The notes under the pieces were generated by a model. That model worked only from the letters and a program-made list of their open reading frames with translations. It had not been told where the DNA came from and did no database searches. This document shows positions 25,425 through 33,947 of a stretch of 50,914 nucleotides of DNA, in pieces. Every line of letters starts with the position of its first letter. Position 1 is the stretch's first letter. The translations under genes were made by a program, and so were the position numbers. Where the stretch lies: the NCBI GenBank assembly GCA_016839815.1, contig JAEOTM010000043.1:1-50914 (forward strand), given 5' to 3'. Source of the DNA: Candidatus Hodarchaeota archaeon (GTDB lineage Archaea; Asgardarchaeota; Heimdallarchaeia; Hodarchaeales; Hodarchaeaceae).

Positions 25425-26663
25425 ATGAAAAAGCTCGTCTTGGTGCTTTTAATCAGTCAATTACTAGTAAATCTGAATCTCCTTACGATTTTAAGAGCTG
25501 AAACCTCACAAGATTATTGGCCAACAGCTGATTGGCAAACTATTAGCCCAGAAGAAGTACAGGTAAATTCTACTTATTTAACTCAGTTTTGGAATTATGC
25601 TGATCAGTATCTCACTAGTTTAAATAGTTTGATAATTATTAAATCTGGCTATTTAATTTTTGAGAAGTATTATCGTGGATGGGATTCTACACAAGCTCAT
25701 GAGCTATATTCTACAACCAAATCGGTAACATCGGCTCTTGTTGGGATAGCTGTAGACCAAGGACTTTTCTCTGTGGATGATTATGTTGTAGATTTTTTTC
25801 CAGAATACTCGTTTGATAATCTTGATTCGAGAAAACAGAATATGACCGTAGAACATCTTCTTAATATGCGAAGTGGATTGGACTGGGATGAATGGAGTTA
25901 TGACTATTTTAATGTAAATAATCATTATAATCAGATGCTTAATAGTATTGATTGGGTAAAAAATGTATTGAACAGACCTATGGCTAACGATCCTGGATCG
26001 ACCTTTGAATACTGTGGAGGTGCTAGTCATCTGTTACAGGCCATTATAACCAAATCGACAAATATTTCATCCCTTGAGTTTGCGAATCAATTTCTTTTTG
26101 AACCATTAGGGATAGATCCTGGTCCTTGGTTATCTAGTCCGAATAACGTGGTTTGTGGAGCACATGGATTAGATCTTACTCCAAGGGATATGGCTAAATT
26201 TGGTTATCTGTTTATGCATAATGGAACATGGGATGGGAAGGAAATAATATCCAAAGATTGGGTAGTTAATAGTACACGCATAAAACCATCATATATCTAC
26301 ACTAGTAGCGGTAACCCAATAAGGTACGGTTATCAATGGTGGGTTCAAGATAGTACATTTGATTATTACATGTTTTATACCTCAGGATTATATGGCCAGC
26401 GTATTCATTGCTTTCCCGAGTTGGATTTGATATTCGTCACTACCTCTGAAGTGTCGTATGATTGGAATTCATTAATTGAGAGTTTTATCATTCCTTCAGC
26501 TACTGAGTTCGATCCTGCGAAGGTTACTACCCCAACAACCCAATTAGAACCAACATCTAAATTCGATTCTACCAGTAATGGATCAACAATCGGTATTGTC
26601 TTCCCATTTTTAGGAATCCTGATGTTGTTAATTAGTGTACGAATAGTAAGAAGAGGTAATTAG
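25425..26663 (+). CDS. Secreted, membrane-anchored serine hydrolase, class C beta-lactamase/PBP4* fold
   Basis: 412 residues. A signal peptide (about 1-25) leads; a C-terminal helix (about 385-405) with a short basic end anchors the protein after a Thr/Ser-rich linker. The active Ser is S96 in SxxK (STTK), with K99, and the Tyr-containing motif is EYCGG (Y196), where related esterases have YSN or YSG. Family members cut amides or esters such as peptides and lactams. Three hydrolases with the same export-and-anchor plan occur in this window. A strong hairpin terminator follows. Confidence 0.88.
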   Translation: MKKLVLVLLISQLLVNLNLLTILRAETSQDYWPTADWQTISPEEVQVNSTYLTQFWNYADQYLTSLNSLIIIKSGYLIFEKYYRGWDSTQAHELYSTTKSVTSALVGIAVDQGLFSVDDYVVDFFPEYSFDNLDSRKQNMTVEHLLNMRSGLDWDEWSYDYFNVNNHYNQMLNSIDWVKNVLNRPMANDPGSTFEYCGGASHLLQAIITKSTNISSLEFANQFLFEPLGIDPGPWLSSPNNVVCGAHGLDLTPRDMAKFGYLFMHNGTWDGKEIISKDWVVNSTRIKPSYIYTSSGNPIRYGYQWWVQDSTFDYYMFYTSGLYGQRIHCFPELDLIFVTTSEVSYDWNSLIESFIIPSATEFDPAKVTTPTTQLEPTSKFDSTSNGSTIGIVFPFLGILMLLISVRIVRRGN

Positions 26664-26685
26664 GTAAACCAATCCTCAATGATTA

Positions 26686-26714
26686 GGTGTTCTTAACTTT
26701 AGAACACCTTTTTT
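26686..26714 (+). terminator. Intrinsic-type terminator
   Basis: GGTGTTCT and AGAACACC (8 bp, perfect) enclose a seven-base loop and are followed directly by six T. It lies 22 bases after the stop of the serine hydrolase gene. Confidence 0.75.
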
Positions 26715-26839
26715 CTTCTAAATAGGTATATTCATTTTTGCCTCGATCTATAAGATTATATTAGGTGAGTGTTTTAGTGAAGATAGTGATTTTATCCTTC
26801 ATTCATGAAATTACCAATTAATAAACAGATTGAAGTCAT

Positions 26840-28309
26840 ATGTACCATCGTAAACCGTATTTAACCTTGTTCCTATCCTTTAATCTCTTTTTTCTTCCGT
26901 TGATTCATTTTAGTGTTGATATTCCCTCTATATCAACAGACCAGGAGGTAATTAACAGTTCTCGTGAATTTTGGGCCTTTAATTTTATCTCAAAAGAGTA
27001 TTACACAGTGAATGCAAATTTATTGACAACGGGTGAATGTTGCTATATCTTTATGGAGGAAGAGTGTATATCGAAGTTGGGAGAGAGTTCTGTCATGGCT
27101 AAAGTCCAAGATATCAGTGATGAATTTGATAATGTTATTTATCCTAGAATAATTGACCTTGCTGGACATCCCAACGGAACGATGGGAGATATAGATGGCG
27201 ATCCTAAAGTTTACATCCTTTTCTTAGATAGTGCTAATTATTACTCTGAAGCAAATGATATTGAGCATAATATTTCAAATCACTGTGAGATGTTCTATAT
27301 CCATTATAGGCTTTATCATCATTTCTGGTTATATCCTACCATGGCTCATGAGTTCCATCATCTTATCTGGTTTAATAATGAATGGGGGGAACCACCATTC
27401 ACTTTAGAGGCTTTAGCACAATATTCCACCTATCATGCAGGATATCTTAATCCTTATCAAAATCTTGTTCCCCAAGTTGCTTCTTATTTACCTCATCCAG
27501 AAAATTCCCCATTATATTGGAATAATGATGAAGATTATGGGAGTTCGTATCTCTTTGCTTTTTACCTTGCTGAGAAATATGGAACACAAGTTCTTCGTGA
27601 TCTAATTACTGAGCCCTCTAATGGACCAGAAGGAATTGAAGCCGTGTTACAATCAGCAGGATATGATATAACATTTAATGAACTTTATTTGAATTGGCTT
27701 GTAGCCCTGACTATTGATGAATTGGGATTTGAAAACAATTTATATGGATTTGAAGGACTTGATGCTCAGATCAGCAGTTTTACACCAATTTATGAATTAC
27801 CTATCGTTAATCAGTCATTTTCTTGTAATCATTATGCATTTAAGGTCTTTAAATTTCAGACTAATGTGGATAATTTCACCATTACCGTTGAAAAATCCCC
27901 CGATGAAGTGATTGGAGCTGCTTTAGTAATACATGATACTTTTGGTTGGTTTGTTAAGAAGAAATTATTATATGATGCTCTCGGTACAATCTCTTTCTCA
28001 TCCCTTGGTACACCTGTTGATGAGGCATATTTAATTGTCAGCTTTTTCTCTAAAGACACACCTACTATTCCTGAAGAGCGGGAAAGAGGAACAGGACCAT
28101 CAATTGAAACTCAAATATCTATCACTGAAGGTGTAGAACGTGATGAAGTTGCCTCTTCTAACCCTCCTGCCACAAATTCATCTACAAATGGGACTACAAT
28201 GAAAAACAAAACTACAGACTTTCCAGAACTTCTCCTTATTCTGCTAATGATGATAATAAGCTTGGTAGTATTCACATCTAAAACCGTGGATGACAATATT
28301 CCGAAGTAG
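26840..28309 (+). CDS. Secreted, membrane-anchored HExxH metalloprotease, M30-like
   Basis: 489 residues. An N-terminal hydrophobic stretch (about 5-25) is a signal peptide. The zinc site is AHEFHH (H170, E171, H174) with a downstream Glu in TLEALAQY (E190) as likely third ligand, in the arrangement of hyicolysin-type (M30) proteases. A preceding GDIDGDPKVYILFLDS and NHCEMFYI block is typical of the same family. A Thr/Ser/Asn-rich linker (about 420-455) and a final membrane helix follow. It would act on proteins at the cell surface. There is one in-frame ATG at the start; no strong ribosome site is seen. Confidence 0.83.
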   Translation: MYHRKPYLTLFLSFNLFFLPLIHFSVDIPSISTDQEVINSSREFWAFNFISKEYYTVNANLLTTGECCYIFMEEECISKLGESSVMAKVQDISDEFDNVIYPRIIDLAGHPNGTMGDIDGDPKVYILFLDSANYYSEANDIEHNISNHCEMFYIHYRLYHHFWLYPTMAHEFHHLIWFNNEWGEPPFTLEALAQYSTYHAGYLNPYQNLVPQVASYLPHPENSPLYWNNDEDYGSSYLFAFYLAEKYGTQVLRDLITEPSNGPEGIEAVLQSAGYDITFNELYLNWLVALTIDELGFENNLYGFEGLDAQISSFTPIYELPIVNQSFSCNHYAFKVFKFQTNVDNFTITVEKSPDEVIGAALVIHDTFGWFVKKKLLYDALGTISFSSLGTPVDEAYLIVSFFSKDTPTIPEERERGTGPSIETQISITEGVERDEVASSNPPATNSSTNGTTMKNKTTDFPELLLILLMMIISLVVFTSKTVDDNIPK

Positions 28310-28373
28310 AAAACTATTAACAGGATAATTCTCACGTATCCTCAACCTTTGTATACTCAGGGGTATTAAGAGA

Positions 28374-29321
28374 ATGAAATCAAAATACGATCTATCGATC
28401 TCGGAATTAAAATTCAATGAAATAAAGGATCATATTACGTCAATAATTATTGAAACTATGAAATTTCGCCAAACTACTGGTGGATTAGTAATTTACTCTG
28501 GCCAGATAGATTCTTATGTAACCACTAAGTTAACAATAGATGCTTTGGGATTAGAAAATGTTAATTTGGTCATCTTATCAGATGTATCAGAGAAAAGAAG
28601 GAATGAGATAATAGAGGAAGCATATGAGATATTTAGTATTCCAGAGGACAGAATTCATGCGTTTAAAATTAGACAGATTATGAATAAAATTGATGCAATT
28701 GAAGAAATTGATCCATATATTTCACCAGAATTATCTCATCAGAGAATTCATAATATTGGTCACTTACTTCTCAAATCAACGATCGCAAGAGAGCTAGTTG
28801 TGGAGAAGACTCTTTCTCTTGTTGGTTCTCCAAAGTCAGAACGAGAAAGGTTTATTGCACGTACCTTAGCATTTTCAAAGTTGAAAAAACGATTAAAAAC
28901 CCAATTAGCTTACTTGGTTGCAGAAACAGAAGATTTTCTACTAATTAATAAAACAAACAGAACTGAATGGGATTTAGGTCTGATGACAACTTGGGGGTAT
29001 GGTCATGTTGGCTCTATTATGCCGTTAGGTAATCTGTATAAAACACAAGTAATGAAATTTGCTAAAATGTTGAATGTTCCCACGAAACTCCTTGATATGA
29101 CCTTTAGTGAGATAATGCCTGGTGTTGAGAATAAATATCAATATTTGTTTGAGTTATCTTTCCTAGAAGTTGATCAAATTCTTTTACGTTTGACACATGA
29201 GCTTTCGATCCCTGAAATCGCTAAAGAATTAGGTTATAAAGAAGAGATTGTGCAGAGGATTAATAATTTTTATGCGATTGCCCAATACCTCCATAATTTA
29301 CCTGTAATACCAACTTGGTAA
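28374..29321 (+). CDS. NAD synthetase-like protein with altered ATP-binding motif
   Basis: 315 residues with the NadE-type adenine nucleotide alpha hydrolase fold. The PP-loop reads SGQIDS (42-47) where active enzymes have SGGxDS. The later block NRTEWDLGLMTTWGYGHVG and SIMPLGNLYKTQV matches NadE's NKTE..G..TxxGDxxxDxxPxxdLxKxxV, but the conserved GD and D are replaced by GY and G. So the scaffold is NadE but three active-site positions differ. It may have a new substrate or a non-catalytic role. It begins an operon with a DUF4332 gene 31 bases downstream. Confidence 0.8.
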   Translation: MKSKYDLSISELKFNEIKDHITSIIIETMKFRQTTGGLVIYSGQIDSYVTTKLTIDALGLENVNLVILSDVSEKRRNEIIEEAYEIFSIPEDRIHAFKIRQIMNKIDAIEEIDPYISPELSHQRIHNIGHLLLKSTIARELVVEKTLSLVGSPKSERERFIARTLAFSKLKKRLKTQLAYLVAETEDFLLINKTNRTEWDLGLMTTWGYGHVGSIMPLGNLYKTQVMKFAKMLNVPTKLLDMTFSEIMPGVENKYQYLFELSFLEVDQILLRLTHELSIPEIAKELGYKEEIVQRINNFYAIAQYLHNLPVIPTW

Positions 29322-29352
29322 GGAATTAGCAATTTACTGGAATTGACTGAGT

Positions 29353-30066
29353 ATGGACGAAGATTTGTTTAGAAATTTCCTAAATAAGTCAGGAAGGAAA
29401 TCAAACGTTATCAAGAAGTATGTCAATTTTGTTAAAACTTTTGAAAAGTTTATTGACACACACATTCAGATAAGTCAAGGAGAAAATCTCAAAGACGCAT
29501 ATCTTGTCGAGTTTATTGAAGATTACGAAAATAAAACGAAACAGTCTGCAAGAACATTATTATATGCCTTAATGCAGTACTTCAAAGCAATAAAGAATGA
29601 ACCAATGTTTAATGCTGCGAAAAAATTAAGAGAATCACGAAAAGCGAAAAGACCCCCTTTTCCATTGAAAAATATACTAGAGGTTAATCCTCTTTATATC
29701 GAACAGCTCAACAAATCGGGAATTAAGAATGTTAATGATCTGCTTACTGTTGGAAAGACACCAAGTCAAAGAAATGATTTAGCAAAGAAAACGGAAATTC
29801 CCTCTGAAGTGATATTAGAATTAGTCAAAATTGCCGATCTTACTCGTGTTGGTTATGTTAAAGAAAAACTCACACGATTATATTATAATGCAGGTATTCA
29901 AACTCCAGAAGAATTAAGCAAATGGAAAGCAGAAGATCTTCAAAAACACTTTAAGGAATATATCAACTCTTCTGGTTGGGATGGGATGGTCCCCTACCTT
30001 TCGGATCTCAAAAGTAACATCTCTAGAGCAAAACAATTGGAATCTTGTGTTAAATATAAGGAATGA
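29353..30066 (+). CDS. DUF4332-type helix-hairpin-helix protein
   Basis: 237 residues, wholly helical and soluble. The N-terminal 90 residues resemble the SAM-like DNA-binding domain of tyrosine recombinases (a helical core-binding pattern), without a catalytic domain. The C-terminal half (about 112-225) has repeated IKNVNDLLTVG and IQTPEELSKWK turns, the DUF4332 helix-hairpin-helix pattern; such motifs often bind nucleic acid or proteins. The gene follows the NadE-like gene at 31 bases, so they are likely co-expressed. Function is unknown. Confidence 0.7.
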   Translation: MDEDLFRNFLNKSGRKSNVIKKYVNFVKTFEKFIDTHIQISQGENLKDAYLVEFIEDYENKTKQSARTLLYALMQYFKAIKNEPMFNAAKKLRESRKAKRPPFPLKNILEVNPLYIEQLNKSGIKNVNDLLTVGKTPSQRNDLAKKTEIPSEVILELVKIADLTRVGYVKEKLTRLYYNAGIQTPEELSKWKAEDLQKHFKEYINSSGWDGMVPYLSDLKSNISRAKQLESCVKYKE

Positions 30067-30162
30067 TTTATTCTCCCTTTTCTATATTCTTAAAAATTCT
30101 AGATTCTTGTTCGGAGAAAACAAACCTTAAAATGAATCTCAAACTGATGCGATTTGATTCAA

Positions 30163-30636
30163 ATGAAAGAGTCCAGAACCGAGTATGAAGAAAAGAAGCA
30201 GAAATATCGAAAAATTGGAATTGTGCTACTAGTTGCAGGACTAGTATTCATTATCTTTGGAGGATTATCAATCTTTAACGCCATGACTAGTGCTCCTGAT
30301 TGGGATAATTTCGATGCTTTCATGTCACAACAGATGGGAGGTTTTCTCATTGGAGGAGGACTGCTTATGATAGGTTTTATTTGCACAGCAATAGGGTATC
30401 AGCTATATTTTGTCACTCACATGCGAGAAATAGCTCGTTATGCTGCAGTAGAAACAGCACCTGCGGCGGAAATAATGACTGAAGCTGTTGCTAGCGGTTT
30501 ATCCAGAGGTTTATCTAAAGAGGGGGGATCACCATTTGGACAGAGTAAAGAAATCATTAAGATTAAATGTCGGAAATGTGGGTATTTAGAAACTGAAGAT
30601 GCAGATTTCTGTTCCAAATGTGGAGAAAGAATGTAG
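30163..30636 (+). CDS. Two-helix membrane protein with C-terminal zinc ribbon
   Basis: 157 residues from the ATG at 30163 (TTG at 30154 adds three). Membrane helices at about 18-40 and 57-80 are followed by a cytosolic Ala/Gly-rich region. The chain ends with IKCRKCGYLETEDADFCSKC, four Cys as CxxC...CxxC: a zinc ribbon of the common archaeal type. Such proteins may bind partners at the membrane; no activity is visible. Confidence 0.75.
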   Translation: MKESRTEYEEKKQKYRKIGIVLLVAGLVFIIFGGLSIFNAMTSAPDWDNFDAFMSQQMGGFLIGGGLLMIGFICTAIGYQLYFVTHMREIARYAAVETAPAAEIMTEAVASGLSRGLSKEGGSPFGQSKEIIKIKCRKCGYLETEDADFCSKCGERM

Positions 30637-30672
30637 TCCTCTTTCAAATCCATAGTTCGTTTTAAAGAAAAT

Positions 30673-30713
30673 GAGGGTGTATTCATCTTAATCGATGAAT
30701 ATATTACATCCTC
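30673..30713. terminator. Possible bidirectional hairpin between convergent genes
   Basis: ATTCATC and GATGAAT (7 bp, loop six) are nested inside GAGGGTGT and ACATCCTC (one G-T pair), with T-rich sequence to the right. It covers the end of the LRR gene. Confidence 0.35.
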
Positions 30714-32148
30714 TATTTTTCAAAATCTGGATAGAAGCTTCTACTGATTCAGTTAAGGAGGTTAACGGATTATTTTTGATATTTAGAGTCGCTAATCGTT
30801 CCAGTCTCTCAAGTCCATCAGGTAAAGTCTCTATATTATTTTCATGGAAGAATAGTCCAGTTATGTGTCCTCCATCTTGGATAAGATTTGGTGGAAAAGC
30901 ACTGATTTGATTATCATTGAATTCAAGCTGTGTAAACTGCTTGATCTTTAATATGCTTGGGGGTACGGATTTTAGCTTGTTTTTCTGAATATTTAACGTT
31001 TTTAGCTTTTGTAGAGATCCGATAGTCTCTGGTAAACTTTCCAACTCATTATTCTCTAGATCAAGCCGTTCAAGGACAAGTAGATTACCTAAACTTTCAG
31101 GTAGGAATTTTATTTGATTCTCTGACAATCTAAGCCACGTAAGAGACTTCAGGCTTCCAATTGAGTCAGGAATTGTAGACAAGTTACCTCCGTAAAGACT
31201 TAAGAACTGGAGATTGGATAACTGGCCGATAGAATCCGGTATGGATGCTATTCCCTTATTATTTCGCACATTTAACTCTTTCAAATGTTTTAAATTCCCA
31301 ATACTCTCAGGTAATGTCGTGAGCAAGTTATGTCCCAGATGAAGAAATTCTAGATATTCAAAATTTTGGATACTCTCTGGAAGAGTTGCTAATTTGAGTT
31401 CTGAGAGATCTAAACGGACGATTTTCGATCCATTATACTTCACAGTCCGATCAAAATGAGTCCGTTCACGGTCGAGGATAACCTCATATTCATCCTCCAT
31501 ATTCATTTCTTGAAGCATTGCTCTTAAATGGTCACGATCAGTAAGAGTACTGGGTGAAACTTCCTGAATTGTTGGTTTCAACCATTTCATTGTTCCTCTT
31601 AGGAGAAGAGAAATTTCATCTGAATAAAGTTGGAATGGGAATTCTATAGCCGTTTTCTTCTTATGATCATAGCTAATATATATTTTACAAGTTACACGTT
31701 CATTGAGGGGAATCACCTCATGATCATAATCTATGCATTCGAAGATGGTAACATTTCCTTCGTCTGAAGGAACGAAGAATGGAAACATGGGTTCAGCTCC
31801 TATTATTGAAGTATCTTCTTCCTCTGTTCCTTCTTCATGAACCATTTCTACTCGTCTAGAGATATCAATTTTCTTTTCAACTCCACCTGACTTGAAAGAT
31901 ATTGTTAAGTCTTTAGCCATTCCAGCTTTTGACCCTTCATTATACGTAAGTATAGGGAAGTAAAATTTGATTGCCCCATCTATCTCTTCATCACGAATCA
32001 ATCCATAATTGACAGGTTGATTGAGATTAATCACTGCTCCGCGTTGCATTTGATACCAATTATACAGAGCTAATAACGCTGCTCCAATACCAGGTAAATA
32101 TGCGGCGTATGTGAATAACTCACTTGTTAATAGATCTTGTAATATCAT
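30688..32148 (-). CDS. Leucine-rich repeat protein with N-terminal membrane segment
   Basis: About 486 residues from the ATG at 32148; a GTG three codons up (32157) is possible. A hydrophobic helix lies at about 10-30. Residues 35-200 form a beta-rich domain, facing the cytosol or outside depending on topology. From about 240 to the end there are nine or ten 23-residue leucine-rich repeats of the form LxxLPESIGNLxxLxxLxLxxN, the SDS22/Ras-suppressor/SHOC2-like class, which bind proteins such as GTPases or phosphatases in eukaryotes. The partner here is unknown. Repeats begin with LATLPESIQNFEYLEFLHL. Confidence 0.88.
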   Translation of the reverse strand: MILQDLLTSELFTYAAYLPGIGAALLALYNWYQMQRGAVINLNQPVNYGLIRDEEIDGAIKFYFPILTYNEGSKAGMAKDLTISFKSGGVEKKIDISRRVEMVHEEGTEEEDTSIIGAEPMFPFFVPSDEGNVTIFECIDYDHEVIPLNERVTCKIYISYDHKKKTAIEFPFQLYSDEISLLLRGTMKWLKPTIQEVSPSTLTDRDHLRAMLQEMNMEDEYEVILDRERTHFDRTVKYNGSKIVRLDLSELKLATLPESIQNFEYLEFLHLGHNLLTTLPESIGNLKHLKELNVRNNKGIASIPDSIGQLSNLQFLSLYGGNLSTIPDSIGSLKSLTWLRLSENQIKFLPESLGNLLVLERLDLENNELESLPETIGSLQKLKTLNIQKNKLKSVPPSILKIKQFTQLEFNDNQISAFPPNLIQDGGHITGLFFHENNIETLPDGLERLERLATLNIKNNPLTSLTESVEASIQILKNRGCNIFID

Positions 32149-32408
32149 TCTTTGCACCTAGGAAAACGAAAAAGATTTTGACGGTCTTACTCCCTCCTTG
32201 TTTATAAGATATTTGGATCCCCTGAAGATTGAGAAGTATATCAAGTAACCAAGAAGTCATATCTGAAATCGTTGCTTCATTATGTAGTTGCCTTGTAGCA
32301 AATCTGTGGAGAGATTATTTAATTACTTATTTTATAACAGTGTGGTAAGTGTGAATAATTTGGATATCAAAGTGTTTTCTTTTGGTAGACCGAACTTTCC
32401 GAAGGATT

Positions 32409-32726
32409 CTAATCAGATTTCCTGGTTTTATTACTAGTCGGAATAAAATACCCGGAGATTAGATCATAATATTTCTGAAGTGCAATTACACCTTTTTTTG
32501 TGGATCCAAAATTAACCATTCCGAATTCATTTATCTCCTCGAGCAATTCTCGGGCAAGTAAAAACTCAAGAGATTGATTTAAAGTTCTAGATTTTAATCC
32601 CAAGTGATTTTTTAACCATGTTTTAGTTCTAGGACGAGTACAAGCTTCAATAATTTCCGACCAGATTTCGAATTTCGTTCGTCTATGGGAAGAGAATCTG
32701 GTCTTTGTCACGTCATAAAGCTCCAA
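32409..32726 (-). CDS. Winged-helix protein, ArnR1-like (HTH_45)
   Basis: 105 residues. The pattern KFEIWSEIIEAC, then a helix-turn-helix SRTLNQSLEFLLARELLEE and a wing (VNFGSTKKGVIALQKY) matches the archaeal ArnR1-like winged helix. Such proteins are small DNA-binding regulators. Its start is two bases after the stop of a membrane protein gene on the same strand (32729-33418), so the two form an operon and the regulator may answer to that membrane protein. Confidence 0.83.
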   Translation of the reverse strand: MELYDVTKTRFSSHRRTKFEIWSEIIEACTRPRTKTWLKNHLGLKSRTLNQSLEFLLARELLEEINEFGMVNFGSTKKGVIALQKYYDLISGYFIPTSNKTRKSD

Positions 32727-32728
32727 AT

Positions 32729-33418
32729 TTAGCCTAGTTGTTCAATATCTTCGGCCCAATGATCAAGTTCCAAATATATATTAAGCCAGCGGTTTACTTT
32801 TCGCTGGATACCAAATGTTGTGAAAATTATAAAGAAAAATGAAACTATAATACAGGAAAAAGAAGCAACGAAGTATAAGTCTGTTAAAAAATCAGGATTA
32901 TAGTTGATAGTGAGAAGGAAAATCAGCAAAATTGCCAAACCAAGCGCTCCATTAATGACGGTGTTCCTTATTAGCATTTTCCTTATTGCAGCCTTCATCC
33001 TTGCAGTTGTAACATGTGAATCATATTTTGCTGAAGTAATAAAATTTAATAGAAAAAACAGATCATTGACGTAAGTAGTTAAACCACTCTTGAGCTGGTT
33101 TCTTCCTTCATCCGTATTGAGATCCTTGATTCTGTTTAAGGTTATATTGATTTGATTCAAGAATGGCCATAAATTTTTTAGAAACAATCCTCCGAGAAAG
33201 ATAAGAATCAAGACTCCTGATAAGTATGGCGCTCGTTCTAAACCATCCCTTTGTAAGATTGTTACTAGAGTAAATTGGATAAGTGAGGCGATAAATAAAG
33301 CTCCACTAATAAAATAGACAAGAAACATACGATTACTGCTTTGGATATGGAGTATTAATAGGTTCTGCTTTTCAGTTAGTTCCTGAATTGGATTCCGAAT
33401 CTCATTCTGATTTACCAT
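32729..33418 (-). CDS. Four-helix membrane protein with coiled regions, unknown
   Basis: 229 residues. Hydrophobic helices lie at about 32-52, 65-85, 150-172 and 176-200, separated by a helical stretch of charged residues. No enzyme motif is seen. It is first in an operon with the ArnR1-like regulator immediately downstream, an arrangement known for membrane sensors linked to one-component regulators. Family not recognised. Confidence 0.65.
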   Translation of the reverse strand: MVNQNEIRNPIQELTEKQNLLILHIQSSNRMFLVYFISGALFIASLIQFTLVTILQRDGLERAPYLSGVLILIFLGGLFLKNLWPFLNQINITLNRIKDLNTDEGRNQLKSGLTTYVNDLFFLLNFITSAKYDSHVTTARMKAAIRKMLIRNTVINGALGLAILLIFLLTINYNPDFLTDLYFVASFSCIIVSFFFIIFTTFGIQRKVNRWLNIYLELDHWAEDIEQLG

Positions 33419-33569
33419 CTAATACACTGAAAGGTACTAGTTTATAGCGATTTATATATTGCTAGGGACCAGAGTTCCTTTGTTATTAAATACTAACCAA
33501 TTTCTCTCAATATTTTTTCCTATGCTTTTCGTATTTTTGTCAGTAAATACTCTGGATCCCCCTTGTGAG

Positions 33570-33590
33570 GAAGAAGAAGAAGAAGAGTAT
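33570..33590. repeat. GAA-type microsatellite
   Basis: A run of five or six GAA/GAG triplets in non-coding sequence between the genes at 32729-33418 and 33627-33824. Confidence 0.5.
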
Positions 33591-33626
33591 TAGAGTTATT
33601 CCTCGTAATTCTTTTTATCGTTCTTC

Positions 33627-33824
33627 TTACCACCATTTAGGTTGAATTATTGGTCTCTTGTTTGATGGAGGGTTGAGTCGAAGTTTATTGGTAAGAATTT
33701 TGAAGAAAGCTCTTAGTATTGCTGACCAAGAGAGATCTAAGTCTAAATTGGGGAGCCAATTATCATAATTACCTCCATTTTGAGATTGAATCGTAAAGTT
33801 CATCTCGTAACTTTTTTTTTCCAT
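33627..33824 (-). CDS. Small protein of 65 residues, unknown
   Basis: Starts MEKKSYEMNFTIQ at 33824, chosen over an upstream ATG (33920) because AGGTGATG lies just ahead and because the longer N-terminus would cover the promoter. It has a Gln/Asn-rich start, one amphipathic helix (WSAILRAFFKILTNKL) and a basic, Pro-rich, Trp-ending tail (RPIIQPKWW). It is divergent from the TrmB regulator gene. Family not recognised. Confidence 0.55.
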   Translation of the reverse strand: MEKKSYEMNFTIQSQNGGNYDNWLPNLDLDLSWSAILRAFFKILTNKLRLNPPSNKRPIIQPKWW

Positions 33825-33863
33825 CTTTTCATCACCTTTTAGTCTTAATTTTCCATAGAAAAC

Positions 33864-33892
33864 ATTATAAACTCCCTTCAGTGGTATATAAA
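33864..33892. promoter_or_regulatory. Divergent TATA promoters between the 65-residue gene and TrmB
   Basis: TTTATAAT on the minus strand (33871-33864) lies 40 bases ahead of the small gene's ATG, and TATATAAA on the plus strand (33885-33892) lies 56 bases ahead of the TrmB gene. The short shared region would allow the regulator to control both. Confidence 0.5.
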
Positions 33893-33947
33893 CGAATTTT
33901 CGACAGAAATTACCTAACAACTAGTTGAAAGTAGAAAGAGAATCAGG

